Below are positions 1 to 6,542 of a stretch of 10,918 nucleotides of DNA, one piece after another. How positions within the stretch are numbered: position 1 is the stretch's first letter; every line of letters begins with the position of its first letter. The stretch spans positions 1 to 10,918 of the forward strand of contig PWNW01000137.1 of the NCBI GenBank assembly GCA_003557605.1, written 5' to 3'. A program made the position numbers and the translations under genes. Under the pieces are notes generated by a model, which saw only the letters and a program-made list of their open reading frames with translations, did not search any database and was not told where the DNA came from. This DNA is from Spirochaetaceae bacterium. Lineage in GTDB: Bacteria; Spirochaetota; Spirochaetia; PWKH01.

Positions 1-1262
1 TCCTGATATTTTTCTGCAATGGCTGCAGGGTCTGCATTGGGATTCTGAAGAGCTTCCTGCATCATTTCAACCATAATCAAGTTGATCTGGCCCTGATCCG
101 GATGAATGGGTGGTACGCCTTTTATGATGACATGTTCCATCATATCAGCAACAAAGGGTTTTTCCGCATTTACTTCGGGATCCTCAATAAAAGAGAACCG
201 AGCTGCCGGCTGGTACCGCATACCAACTTCCTTTGAAATTTCCTTGTCAGCAAGATATCTTATCACTTTCATCGCTGCTTCAGGATGATCAGTAATTGAG
301 CTCACAAAGTAGGGATAGGGGTCTGAATTTACTACAGCCTGGTCCTGATTCCCATCAAGCCAAGGAGCCCCCGGTGCACCAATATCCCATTCAACTTTAT
401 ATTCCAGCTGTTCCTGCATTGGGGTCATGACGTGCCAACCGAAGGTATCGTCTGTCATGGCAGCATTCCCACCAATAAAAGCTCCGCGATACTCCCCCAT
501 ACCCCAGGAAATCACTTCCGGGTCTGCAAGACGTTCCCTCATGATTGTCTGGTAAAAATCAACAACCTCAATCCCTGCTTGTGAATCAACAATAGGCAGT
601 CCGGTATCAGTATGCTTTCCTCCATACCTCCAGAACCGGCCGTTGACCCAGATATGTGCTGAAACCCCGCTTCCTCCAATCACTGAGATGGGATACTGTC
701 CGCTCGTAAGCATGCCGCTGTCTCTGATGACTTTAGCAGCTTCAATAAATTCGCTCTTTGTCTCGGGTGCTTCTAGCCCCAGCTCATTAAACCAGTCTAC
801 CCGGTACACCATGGAACTGCCGCTGTCCACCATATTGATACCCACAATCTTTCCATCTGATGTGGTAGCACCCATTATTGCAAGGGGAGTTAAATCAGCA
901 AAATCCTCAGGATCTTCCTGCTCCCACTGATCGAAATACGGTGTCATATCATAGAGCATGTTCCTCCCGTTAAGCACCTCAATCTGAGTATAGAATGTTT
1001 GGAACACATCCGGCCCGAGCCCTGCTTGATGGTATCGCATGAACTCCGTTGTAGCCTCTTCCAATGGAACAACCTCGGCCTCTACTCTGATGTTCGGGTT
1101 TTCTTCCATAAAGGATGCAAATCTATCCGTGGGGATAAAATCATCCCTTCCAAACCACACGGTTAGTGTAATGGTATCAGGCCGTTCCCGAGCACCGCCT
1201 GCAAACAGCGGTAAACTTACCATCATCAAAATTACCATGAAAACAACTGCGTGTTTCTTCAT
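1..1262 (-). CDS. ABC transporter extracellular solute-binding protein, family 1 (sugar type), 3'-truncated by window edge
   Basis: About 420 residues are visible and the reading frame is open to the left edge, so the C-terminus is missing. The protein opens with a Sec signal peptide (MKKHAVVF, a hydrophobic core, then LPLFAGGARER); no lipobox cysteine is seen, so it looks periplasmic or anchored in another way. After the leader come features typical of family 1 sugar-binding proteins: a TITLTVWFGRDD first strand, a GPDVFQTFY segment, a Y.MTPYFD segment, and later a GNAAMTDDTFGWH segment followed by a HPEAAMKVIRYLAD helix. It should deliver a solute, probably a sugar or glycoside, to an ABC permease encoded beyond the left edge; the substrate cannot be read from sequence. 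The ATG at 1262 is supported by AGGAGG (1271-1276) eight bases upstream. Its likely promoter, with three RGTACY sites, lies at 1465-1541, giving a leader of about 195 nt. Confidence 0.9.
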   Translation of the reverse strand, partial: MKKHAVVFMVILMMVSLPLFAGGARERPDTITLTVWFGRDDFIPTDRFASFMEENPNIRVEAEVVPLEEATTEFMRYHQAGLGPDVFQTFYTQIEVLNGRNMLYDMTPYFDQWEQEDPEDFADLTPLAIMGATTSDGKIVGINMVDSGSSMVYRVDWFNELGLEAPETKSEFIEAAKVIRDSGMLTSGQYPISVIGGSGVSAHIWVNGRFWRYGGKHTDTGLPIVDSQAGIEVVDFYQTIMRERLADPEVISWGMGEYRGAFIGGNAAMTDDTFGWHVMTPMQEQLEYKVEWDIGAPGAPWLDGNQDQAVVNSDPYPYFVSSITDHPEAAMKVIRYLADKEISKEVGMRYQPAARFSFIEDPEVNAEKPFVADMMEHVIIKGVPPIHPDQGQINLIMVEMMQEALQNPNADPAAIAEKYQ

Positions 1263-1464
1263 CTCTTCCTTCCTCCTTCAATAATACTGTTTTTTCATCT
1301 GTCAGATAACCGACCCTTGTACCGGACAGTCCCTGACATTCAAGGTGCATCCAGTCTTGCAAATCTGCAAACAAAACCGATATCCGCTGGAAACTAGTGC
1401 TGGTCAAGCATGCAAAACGCTGCAAAGGGGTGAAAACTCATGACCAGACTGCTGAATCAAGTTA

Positions 1465-1541
1465 AGTATAAGTTCAAAGATGAGCACACGCTAGTTACTT
1501 TGGTACTCAATAGGTACCTTGACGAACCATACCATAGTACC
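1465..1541 (-). promoter_or_regulatory. Candidate activator array A and -10 box for the solute-binding protein gene
   Basis: Read toward the binding-protein gene, three RGTACY hexamers lie at 1536-1541 (AGTACC), 1513-1518 (GGTACC) and 1502-1507 (GGTACT), followed by a -10-like TATACT at 1465-1470. The hexamer expected at -35 (TAGCGT) is poor, as is usual at activator-dependent promoters. If TATACT is the -10, the site centres fall near -46, -57 and -80, suitable for a NarL/LuxR-type activator. The same four elements recur with identical spacing at 5315-5391 upstream of the ceramidase-like gene. The motif and spacing are seen directly; the role and the identity of the binding protein are inferred. 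Confidence 0.62.
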
Positions 1542-1918
1542 TCTGGCTATTTCCTGATTTTTCAAAAGAACAGTGTTGACGATCCCCTTATGCTGCATCA
1601 TCCTGCATGTCATCGCAGATTCATGTCACTGCCGGCTGTTTATTTAAACATCTCAGTTTCCGTATTACCGCATATTTTTGAAAAGTACATCGCCCATACA
1701 TCCTTTTCTTGTGATGCATAGTGCAAGGGTATATCTGTTTTATTGCTTTCCTGTATCAAACAGTGCTCTAATCTATCTATTATGTATACACATTCAATAA
1801 ATTTAACCATTTTTCAAACACACAGACATGGAAACGCAAACAGACGGAACTGTCTATCTTGCTTTACTGCCGAACCTGATTTATCCTTAACGGAATTCAA
1901 AAAGGAAACGAAGAAGGT
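1542..1918. other. Intergenic stretch upstream of the histidine kinase, no convincing gene
   Basis: This A+T-rich stretch holds only short frames without recognisable domains. A weak plus-strand promoter can be drawn as TTGCTT (1743-1748), 18 bases, TCTAAT (1767-1772), which would leave a leader of roughly 140 nt before the kinase. A second -10-like TATTAT lies at 1778-1783 without a partner. No strong hairpin or riboswitch-like architecture was recognised. Confidence 0.4.
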
Positions 1919-3196
1919 ATGGAAGAGAATCTTTTTTTCAACAATAAATCGAAAAGACAAGCTCTTTTAACATCACCTGTACGATTCGCTGTTTGGTTTC
2001 TCATATTTGCCTTCCATATTGCTATGGTAATCTATGCATACATGTTTTTATCATCAAAATACTCTCCATGGTCTTCTCAATTTTTTTTCCTTTCCCTTTT
2101 TTCACTTATCGCTGTAAACATCGGACTGCTCTATTCGTACCGACAGGGTACCTCATGTTACTCAATTTATCTTTTTATTATCTTCCTTATATCCATACCG
2201 ACAGACCTTCCCTTTTTTGCAGAACTTCTAATACTTATTCCAGTCGTCTACGAACTGTATTTGTGGCTTCAGCCGTTTAAGCTTAAAGTAGTGATGCTTC
2301 TGCTGTTTTCTGCGGCTGTGGTTATCCATATAAGCCATTACTTTGACAGCCAAACATATCAGTATGTTCTGGACACTTCTCGTCTAGTAATAACTTCTTC
2401 AGTAATGTCCGTTAATGCTGCGGTAATGCTGCTAGGTTCCTGGTTCCTGATGAGACTTAATGCTTACAAAAAGGAGAACACTCGGCTGCAGGATACCCTG
2501 AGGGACATCAGCTTGATGGGAGAACAGGCTCTGCTTTATGCTGCTGATGCAAAACGGGAATCAGCAGAATATGAGCGAAACCGGATTACCCGTGAAATTC
2601 ATGATTCCTTGGGGTATGTGTTCACCAATATCATTATGCTGTCTGAAGCAATGACCCATGTTATCCATGATGTTCCCAGACTTAAAACGATGCTTCAGGA
2701 CCTTAAACAGCAGTCAGCACAGGGACTTCAGGAAACACGAAGCATTCTCCGGATCATGCGCTCTGACAACTTCACCCCGAAGGACACCTTGAATTCACTG
2801 CTGCTGCGACTCAAGGAACTCTCGAAAAAAGGTGCCTTTAATCTGAACATCAATGTTGAATTCGGTGGAACGATTGCTATCAGCGATAAGACCATTTTGA
2901 ACCATCTCCAAAAAATATTCCAAGAAGCTATTGTGAACACGATCAAGCATGGAAAGGCAAAAAATATGTACATCCAAGTTCGACAGGATAGAAAAAACCT
3001 CAATATCTATATTTCTGATGATGGTCTAGGATGCCAAAGCATTACCCAGGGAATCGGGCTTAAAAGCATGCAGGAACGAGCTCTCCAGATGAAGGGTGTG
3101 CTTGAATATGAAAGTACAAAAATGGGGTTTACCATTAAAGTCATGATACCCCTGAGGAGCATAACAGATGAGCAACATAAAAATTCTGCTGGCTGA
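1919..3196 (+). CDS. Membrane sensor histidine kinase, NarL/DesK-type (HisKA_3)
   Basis: A 425-residue sensor kinase that should autophosphorylate in response to a signal and pass phosphate to the downstream regulator. Residues about 22-178 hold some six hydrophobic segments with short loops and no large extracytoplasmic domain, so the signal is probably sensed in or close to the membrane, as in DesK or LiaS. Residues 181-225 look like a charged helical linker leading into the HisKA_3 dimerisation helix, with the phospho-acceptor H228 in REIHDSLGY. The ATPase domain follows: N-box around N340 (QEAIVNTIKHG), G1 box ISDDGLG at 365-371, and G2 box QGIGLKSM at 377-384. The ATG at 1919 is preceded by a purine-rich AAGGAAACGAAGAAGG tract. 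The end overlaps the response regulator gene by 29 bases, so the two are almost certainly co-translated partners. Confidence 0.93.
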   Translation: MEENLFFNNKSKRQALLTSPVRFAVWFLIFAFHIAMVIYAYMFLSSKYSPWSSQFFFLSLFSLIAVNIGLLYSYRQGTSCYSIYLFIIFLISIPTDLPFFAELLILIPVVYELYLWLQPFKLKVVMLLLFSAAVVIHISHYFDSQTYQYVLDTSRLVITSSVMSVNAAVMLLGSWFLMRLNAYKKENTRLQDTLRDISLMGEQALLYAADAKRESAEYERNRITREIHDSLGYVFTNIIMLSEAMTHVIHDVPRLKTMLQDLKQQSAQGLQETRSILRIMRSDNFTPKDTLNSLLLRLKELSKKGAFNLNINVEFGGTIAISDKTILNHLQKIFQEAIVNTIKHGKAKNMYIQVRQDRKNLNIYISDDGLGCQSITQGIGLKSMQERALQMKGVLEYESTKMGFTIKVMIPLRSITDEQHKNSAG

Positions 3197-3824
3197 TGAT
3201 CAGGTGCTGTTTGTTCAGAGCCTGAAAATTGTTATTGAAAGCCTTGGAGAGGATCTTCAGATTTGCGGTATTGCCGAGAATGGACAGCAGGCGATTGAAC
3301 TAGCTGCGAAGCTCAAGCCGGATCTAATTCTTATGGATATTCGCATGCCTGTGCTCGACGGCGTCCAGGCTGCCAGGGAGATTCTCAAAAATCAACCGGA
3401 AATACTCATCATAGTTCTCACAACCTTTGATGATGATGCTTATGTAACCGAGGCTATCGACATTGGAGCGGTGGGATATCTGCTTAAGGACAGGCCTCCT
3501 GAACATCTGCTCGCTGCAATTCGGGCAGTGCTTAAAGGAGGCACACTCATAGCTCCAAGGATCGCACGACGAGTAATTCGCTCATCCAAGGAACAGCATC
3601 AGAAGGATGAAGAAGATACTCATAACTGGGAAGAAATTCTCACACCAAGGGAACTCAAGCTGCTTGAACTGCTGTCGAAAGGGTTAACCAACAAGGAAAT
3701 ATCTGCTGAAATGAATATAGCCGAACAGACAGTAAAAAATTACGCTTCAGTGATCTATTCCAAAATCGGCATCCACAGCAGGTATAACCTGATAGTGAAA
3801 GCCAAGGACTATTTTAGCGAGTAA
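3168..3824 (+). CDS. Response regulator, NarL/FixJ family with LuxR-type HTH
   Basis: A 218-residue DNA-binding response regulator. The receiver domain (about 4-120) has the acidic pair D10/D11, phospho-acceptor D57 in LMDIRMP, T85 in VLTTFDDD and K107 in GYLLKD, so every residue needed for phosphorylation is present. A short charged linker (about 137-155) leads to a LuxR-type helix-turn-helix at about 157-209 (LTPREL, GLTNKEISAEM, EQTVKNYASVIYSKIG). The ATG at 3168 lies inside the kinase gene and has GAGGAG (3154-3159) eight bases upstream. It should be phosphorylated by the overlapping kinase. The matched RGTACY arrays flanking this gene pair, upstream of the solute-binding protein and ceramidase-like genes, are its most likely targets, but that is inference. 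Confidence 0.95.
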   Translation: MSNIKILLADDQVLFVQSLKIVIESLGEDLQICGIAENGQQAIELAAKLKPDLILMDIRMPVLDGVQAAREILKNQPEILIIVLTTFDDDAYVTEAIDIGAVGYLLKDRPPEHLLAAIRAVLKGGTLIAPRIARRVIRSSKEQHQKDEEDTHNWEEILTPRELKLLELLSKGLTNKEISAEMNIAEQTVKNYASVIYSKIGIHSRYNLIVKAKDYFSE

Positions 3825-3844
3825 TTACCACTTTGAAAGGAATT

Positions 3845-3877
3845 ACTCTGCGGCATGCTGGTTACATGCCGCAGAGT
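3845..3877. terminator. 13-bp perfect hairpin between convergent 3' ends
   Basis: The arms ACTCTGCGGCATG (3845-3857) and CATGCCGCAGAGT (3865-3877) pair without a mismatch around a 7-nt loop. It lies 20 bases past the response regulator stop and about 45 bases past the ceramidase-like stop on the other strand, where a bidirectional terminator is expected. Neither side has a proper U-tract, so it may serve as a 3'-end stabiliser or a barrier to antisense transcription rather than a classical intrinsic terminator. Confidence 0.6.
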
Positions 3878-3922
3878 CCTAATGTCTCCATCTCAAACAA
3901 AGGGGACAGAGCACTTTCTTTG

Positions 3923-5245
3923 CTATGACATCTCATGAAGCAGCTGAACCGCTGCATCAACAAGCTGTTCGCCGCTTCTGCCGGTGAGCATGGAATTCCA
4001 GCTTTCATATCCTCCTTCGGTATAGGCCCTGGCAGTGGCTGCATACCCGGGAAGCGCTCCGTTTGCAAGCTCCACAACAAAGGTCTTCGGGAAGGGAGAA
4101 CGGTACTGAACGGTAATCCCGAACTCAACAAATATTTCTCCAGGAAACCCGACAATACGGGCATCTCCGATTCCTAACACCTGCACCTCCATTGGTGAAT
4201 TGTCATTCAGCCCAGCAAGTTCTCCTCTTTCATACAGCATCATCATGCTTACCGTGTCCTCTGCTCCAAGAAACAGCAGTTCAGCGTTCCATACATCCGT
4301 CTCAGGAGCACCTGAATCACGCAGGGCATGCCATGCCTGCTTAAGCTGTTCTGCCCTCGCTTCAGCTTCCGACCGGTCAGGAAAATCCCGAAGTTCTATA
4401 TGCACTTCCTTAGATTTCACACTTAGAGGAACATCATCGGTATATTCCATCTGCGCAAGCACCCGCTGAGCCTCCTTTCCAATTGCATGTCCTGCCCGTT
4501 TTGCTTCAGCAAAGGTCTTGCCGCTTCGAAAATACCTTGGACTTTGGTTCCCTGAAGTTCCTTGAGCAAAGAGAAACACCGCCTCTGGATACATCCCGTT
4601 GATATACTCCCGAATATTCCCGGGATAATCCGCTGAAACAAAAAAATTATCAGAATGGAGAAAAGTTGGGTGGAGCGCATATTTCACCAGCACCCCGCGC
4701 TGTCTGCCTTCAAGGTCCCTAACTCCAATAACCCATACCTCAGGGTCCGATATTCCCATAGGGTCACGTCGGTTCCCCCCTACTCCCTGCTCTCTTCCGC
4801 AGAAGCCCTTCTCTGTCCCCAGTTCTGCAGGAAACTTCGTTGATACTGCATCACTGATGACCTGCACACAGGCATCTTTCACCATTGATGCATACTGCTC
4901 ATTCATGGTTGCCCCCTTCAGGGCATCCATGTTGTTGTTAGGAGTGCACCGGGGAGCAGAATGGGTGTGTGAAGCACACACCAGAATATGCCCCTCCGGA
5001 ATACCGTTCTGCTCAGACGCCCGCTTTCGGATGCTTTGAACATGCTTTTTTGAAATCCCTGTGATATCAAGGGTTACTATGGCAAGTTCGGTCTGTCCGT
5101 CTGACAGATAGAGACATGCTGCATACAGGGGATCATGAACCCCCGTATTCGGCCGCAGATGATGGGGATAGCCAGCCAGACTGATCCCTTTTTCCGGTGA
5201 AATGTCCAGCAGCGCCGTGCCTGCTTCCAGTTTTGATAGTGCCAT
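3923..5245 (-). CDS. Neutral/alkaline ceramidase-like amidohydrolase (PF04734 N-terminal domain type), cytoplasmic
   Basis: A 440-residue protein recognisable as the catalytic domain of the neutral/alkaline non-lysosomal ceramidase family, zinc-dependent amidases that cleave N-acyl bonds. Matches to family zinc and catalytic positions are CASHTHSAP (H93/H95), YALHPT (H192), QGTSGNQSP with a candidate nucleophile S235, FPGE (E370) and GALPGYAAT (Y401). It opens with LEAGTALLDISPEKGISLAGY, the usual beginning of the domain, and no signal peptide precedes it. It also stops after the catalytic domain, whereas characterised secreted ceramidases are about 650 residues with a C-terminal domain. It therefore probably acts in the cytoplasm, perhaps on an imported glycoconjugate or amide rather than on ceramide. 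The ATG at 5245 has AGGAG (5252-5256) at good spacing. Its promoter region carries regulatory array B. Confidence 0.85.
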   Translation of the reverse strand: MALSKLEAGTALLDISPEKGISLAGYPHHLRPNTGVHDPLYAACLYLSDGQTELAIVTLDITGISKKHVQSIRKRASEQNGIPEGHILVCASHTHSAPRCTPNNNMDALKGATMNEQYASMVKDACVQVISDAVSTKFPAELGTEKGFCGREQGVGGNRRDPMGISDPEVWVIGVRDLEGRQRGVLVKYALHPTFLHSDNFFVSADYPGNIREYINGMYPEAVFLFAQGTSGNQSPRYFRSGKTFAEAKRAGHAIGKEAQRVLAQMEYTDDVPLSVKSKEVHIELRDFPDRSEAEARAEQLKQAWHALRDSGAPETDVWNAELLFLGAEDTVSMMMLYERGELAGLNDNSPMEVQVLGIGDARIVGFPGEIFVEFGITVQYRSPFPKTFVVELANGALPGYAATARAYTEGGYESWNSMLTGRSGEQLVDAAVQLLHEMS

Positions 5246-5314
5246 GTTGTGCTCCTGTTTTTTTGTGTTATTTTCAGAGGGTGCTTCCTCTTATTCCTGA
5301 TTCTGGGTCATCCT

Positions 5315-5391
5315 ATCATATCTTCATTTTCTGCATTTCCATAGATATCCCAGTACCAAAATAGTACCACACGAACAGGTGCTTTGGTACT
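5315..5391 (-). promoter_or_regulatory. Candidate activator array B and -10 box for the ceramidase-like gene
   Basis: Read toward the ceramidase-like gene, RGTACY hexamers occur at 5386-5391 (AGTACC on that strand), 5363-5368 (GGTACT) and 5352-5357 (GGTACT), then a -10-like TATGAT at 5315-5320. The hexamer at the -35 position (TATGGA) is poor. A start site near 5308 would give a leader of about 62 nt. All four elements sit exactly 3850 bases from their counterparts at 1465-1541. The array also lies upstream of the plus-strand DtxR-family gene and could influence it, although no clear promoter for that gene was found at a matching distance. Confidence 0.62.
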
Positions 5392-5519
5392 TCAAGGCTG
5401 AATAAATCCTTATTTCCAGCGCGGCTTTTCTGTCCTGCAGGCAGCTCACTACAGCTTCTTTCCCTTTTTGCAGGCTGAAGATATTGCATGTTGAGGAATT
5501 ATTGTCTACATTTAAGATC

Positions 5520-5993
5520 ATGGGAGAGCAATTATTATCACAGAGCCTTGAAGACTACCTGGAAGCCATACTGATCCTTGAGCGACGATATAAAGTTGCC
5601 AGGGTGAAGCAGATTGCTGATATGCTAAATGTGCGCATGCCCTCCGTGACCAATGCTGTCAAGCTGCTGAGGGAAAAAGGGCTGGTTAACTATAAAAAAA
5701 ATTCCTACATTTCCCTGACAGAAGAAGGCAGACGCATAGGCTCCCAGGTCTCCACCAGGCATACCACCATTAAGAAGTTTCTCCATGATGTGCTGCATTT
5801 CACCCCTGATGAAGCTGAAGCCACTGCCTGCCGTGTTGAGCATGTTATTGACGGCGAGTTCATTCAAAGAATCGAACTGCTCAACCAGTTCTTTGAAAAA
5901 AACATCACCGGAACCGAGCGTGCTGATGAATGGCTTTCATACATAAGTCAGAAAATCACCAAGAGAAATCCCCTGCAGGATATGGAGCTGTAG
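5520..5993 (+). CDS. DtxR/MntR-family metal-dependent transcriptional regulator
   Basis: A 157-residue repressor in the short, MntR-like form: N-terminal winged helix-turn-helix, then a metal-binding dimerisation domain, without the C-terminal SH3-like domain of DtxR/IdeR. Family hallmarks are SLEDYLEAI at the start, the recognition helix region RMPSVTNAVKLLREKGLV, and STRHTTIKKF and ACRVEHVIDGEF in the dimerisation domain. Candidate metal ligands are D12, E15, H81, C104, E107 and H108. D12 is the MntR-type residue, while C104 is the DtxR-type residue, so metal preference (Mn or Fe) cannot be called from motif alone. The start is uncertain: the same frame also offers TTG at 5484 and TTG at 5502, the latter with GAGGA four bases upstream; ATG 5520 gives the usual family N-terminus but has no good ribosome binding site. 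Its stop directly abuts the stop of the convergent gene. Confidence 0.9.
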   Translation: MGEQLLSQSLEDYLEAILILERRYKVARVKQIADMLNVRMPSVTNAVKLLREKGLVNYKKNSYISLTEEGRRIGSQVSTRHTTIKKFLHDVLHFTPDEAEATACRVEHVIDGEFIQRIELLNQFFEKNITGTERADEWLSYISQKITKRNPLQDMEL

Positions 5994-6422
5994 CTACCTT
6001 ACCCTGCTGCTGCTGAACTCCTCAACCACATCCTCAAGCAGTTCCGCACAGAATTCAACCACCCGGCTGCACTGATGCTCGTCATTATAATACCGTTCCT
6101 TGAGCACTTCACAATGAATCGAACCCCAGCGCTGCAGACACAGCTCAAAGAACCTTCGGTTCACCTCCTTCATCAAAGGCCCTTCATGGGCCTTCTCTCT
6201 GACAAAGAGGCTGCTCATAGCCATCACAGACCCTGTGAGGGCCCCGCAGACAGATCCTATGCCCATTCCCCCTCCGAAACCGGCAGCACATCGCAGAGCG
6301 GCCTCATTCAGCCCCAGCTGATACCTCTCGGAAGCAGCAGCGAGCAATGCCTCTGCGCAGTTGAGATCCTGAGCGATATAAAAGTCTTCTACCGCAGTTT
6401 GAGAAAAGCGTTTTGTTTCCAT
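5994..6422 (-). CDS. C_GCAxxG_C_C family protein (probable redox or metal-binding cysteine protein)
   Basis: A 142-residue protein of the C_GCAxxG_C_C family (PF09719), whose function is not established. The hallmark cysteines are seen as LNCAEAL (C22), GSVCGALTG (C59, after the glycine run GFGGGMGIG), GSIHCEVL (C104) and the closing pair HQCSRVVEFC (C118, C125); C45 and C95 are extra. Such proteins are small cytoplasmic helical proteins often found near redox or metal genes. I chose the ATG at 6422 (METKRF) because the predicted -10 box ends seven bases before it. An ATG two codons upstream (6428) and a TTG at 6494 are in frame, and none of these has a Shine-Dalgarno sequence. It ends stop-to-stop with the DtxR-family gene and is divergent from the DUF4105 gene. 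Confidence 0.85.
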   Translation of the reverse strand: METKRFSQTAVEDFYIAQDLNCAEALLAAASERYQLGLNEAALRCAAGFGGGMGIGSVCGALTGSVMAMSSLFVREKAHEGPLMKEVNRRFFELCLQRWGSIHCEVLKERYYNDEHQCSRVVEFCAELLEDVVEEFSSSRVR

Positions 6423-6428
6423 GGACAT

Positions 6429-6457
6429 ACAGTAGTTGATCAGAGAAATTGAGTCAA
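6429..6457 (-). promoter_or_regulatory. Predicted promoter of the C_GCAxxG_C_C gene
   Basis: On the minus strand TTGACT (6452-6457), a 17-base spacer and TACTGT (6429-6434) form a good sigma-70-type promoter. The expected start, about seven bases past the -10, falls on the A of the ATG at 6422, so the transcript would be leaderless. The promoter lies inside the longest possible form of the frame (TTG at 6494), which argues against that longer form. Confidence 0.5.
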
Positions 6458-6518
6458 TGAAAAAAAACCTTGACCAATCCCCGTTACTCTGCAAGGATAT
6501 GTATCAGGTACCTTCTCA

Positions 6519-6524
6519 TATAAT
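6519..6524 (+). promoter_or_regulatory. Consensus -10 box before the DUF4105 gene
   Basis: TATAAT lies 18 bases before the ATG at 6543. No matching -35 is present at 16-18 bases (GATATG at the best spot), and no TG extension is seen. A start near 6531 would leave a leader of only about 12 nt without a Shine-Dalgarno sequence. An isolated GGTACC, the same hexamer class as in arrays A and B, lies at 6507-6512 just upstream. Confidence 0.35.
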
Positions 6525-6542
6525 GGAGACTTACAGAAATTC

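Noticed and set aside
1300..1338. TGTCAG/CTGACA arms in the long leader of the solute-binding protein gene as a possible attenuator or riboswitch
   Set aside because: Only six pairs with a 27-base loop and no U-tract; too weak to support a structured element.
1440..1721. A 93-codon plus-strand frame in the gap before the kinase, with AAGGGG nine bases before its ATG
   Set aside because: The product has no recognisable domain or composition typical of a real protein, and the frame runs straight through regulatory array A; I regard the Shine-Dalgarno match as chance.
1743..1970. A 75-codon plus-strand frame overlapping the kinase start
   Set aside because: It begins with TTG, is low in domain-like features and runs into the kinase gene in another frame; no homology recognised.
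6507..6512. Single GGTACC before the DUF4105 gene as a third member of the RGTACY regulon
   Set aside because: It is a lone hexamer without the triple spacing, and isolated copies occur inside genes at about the chance rate.
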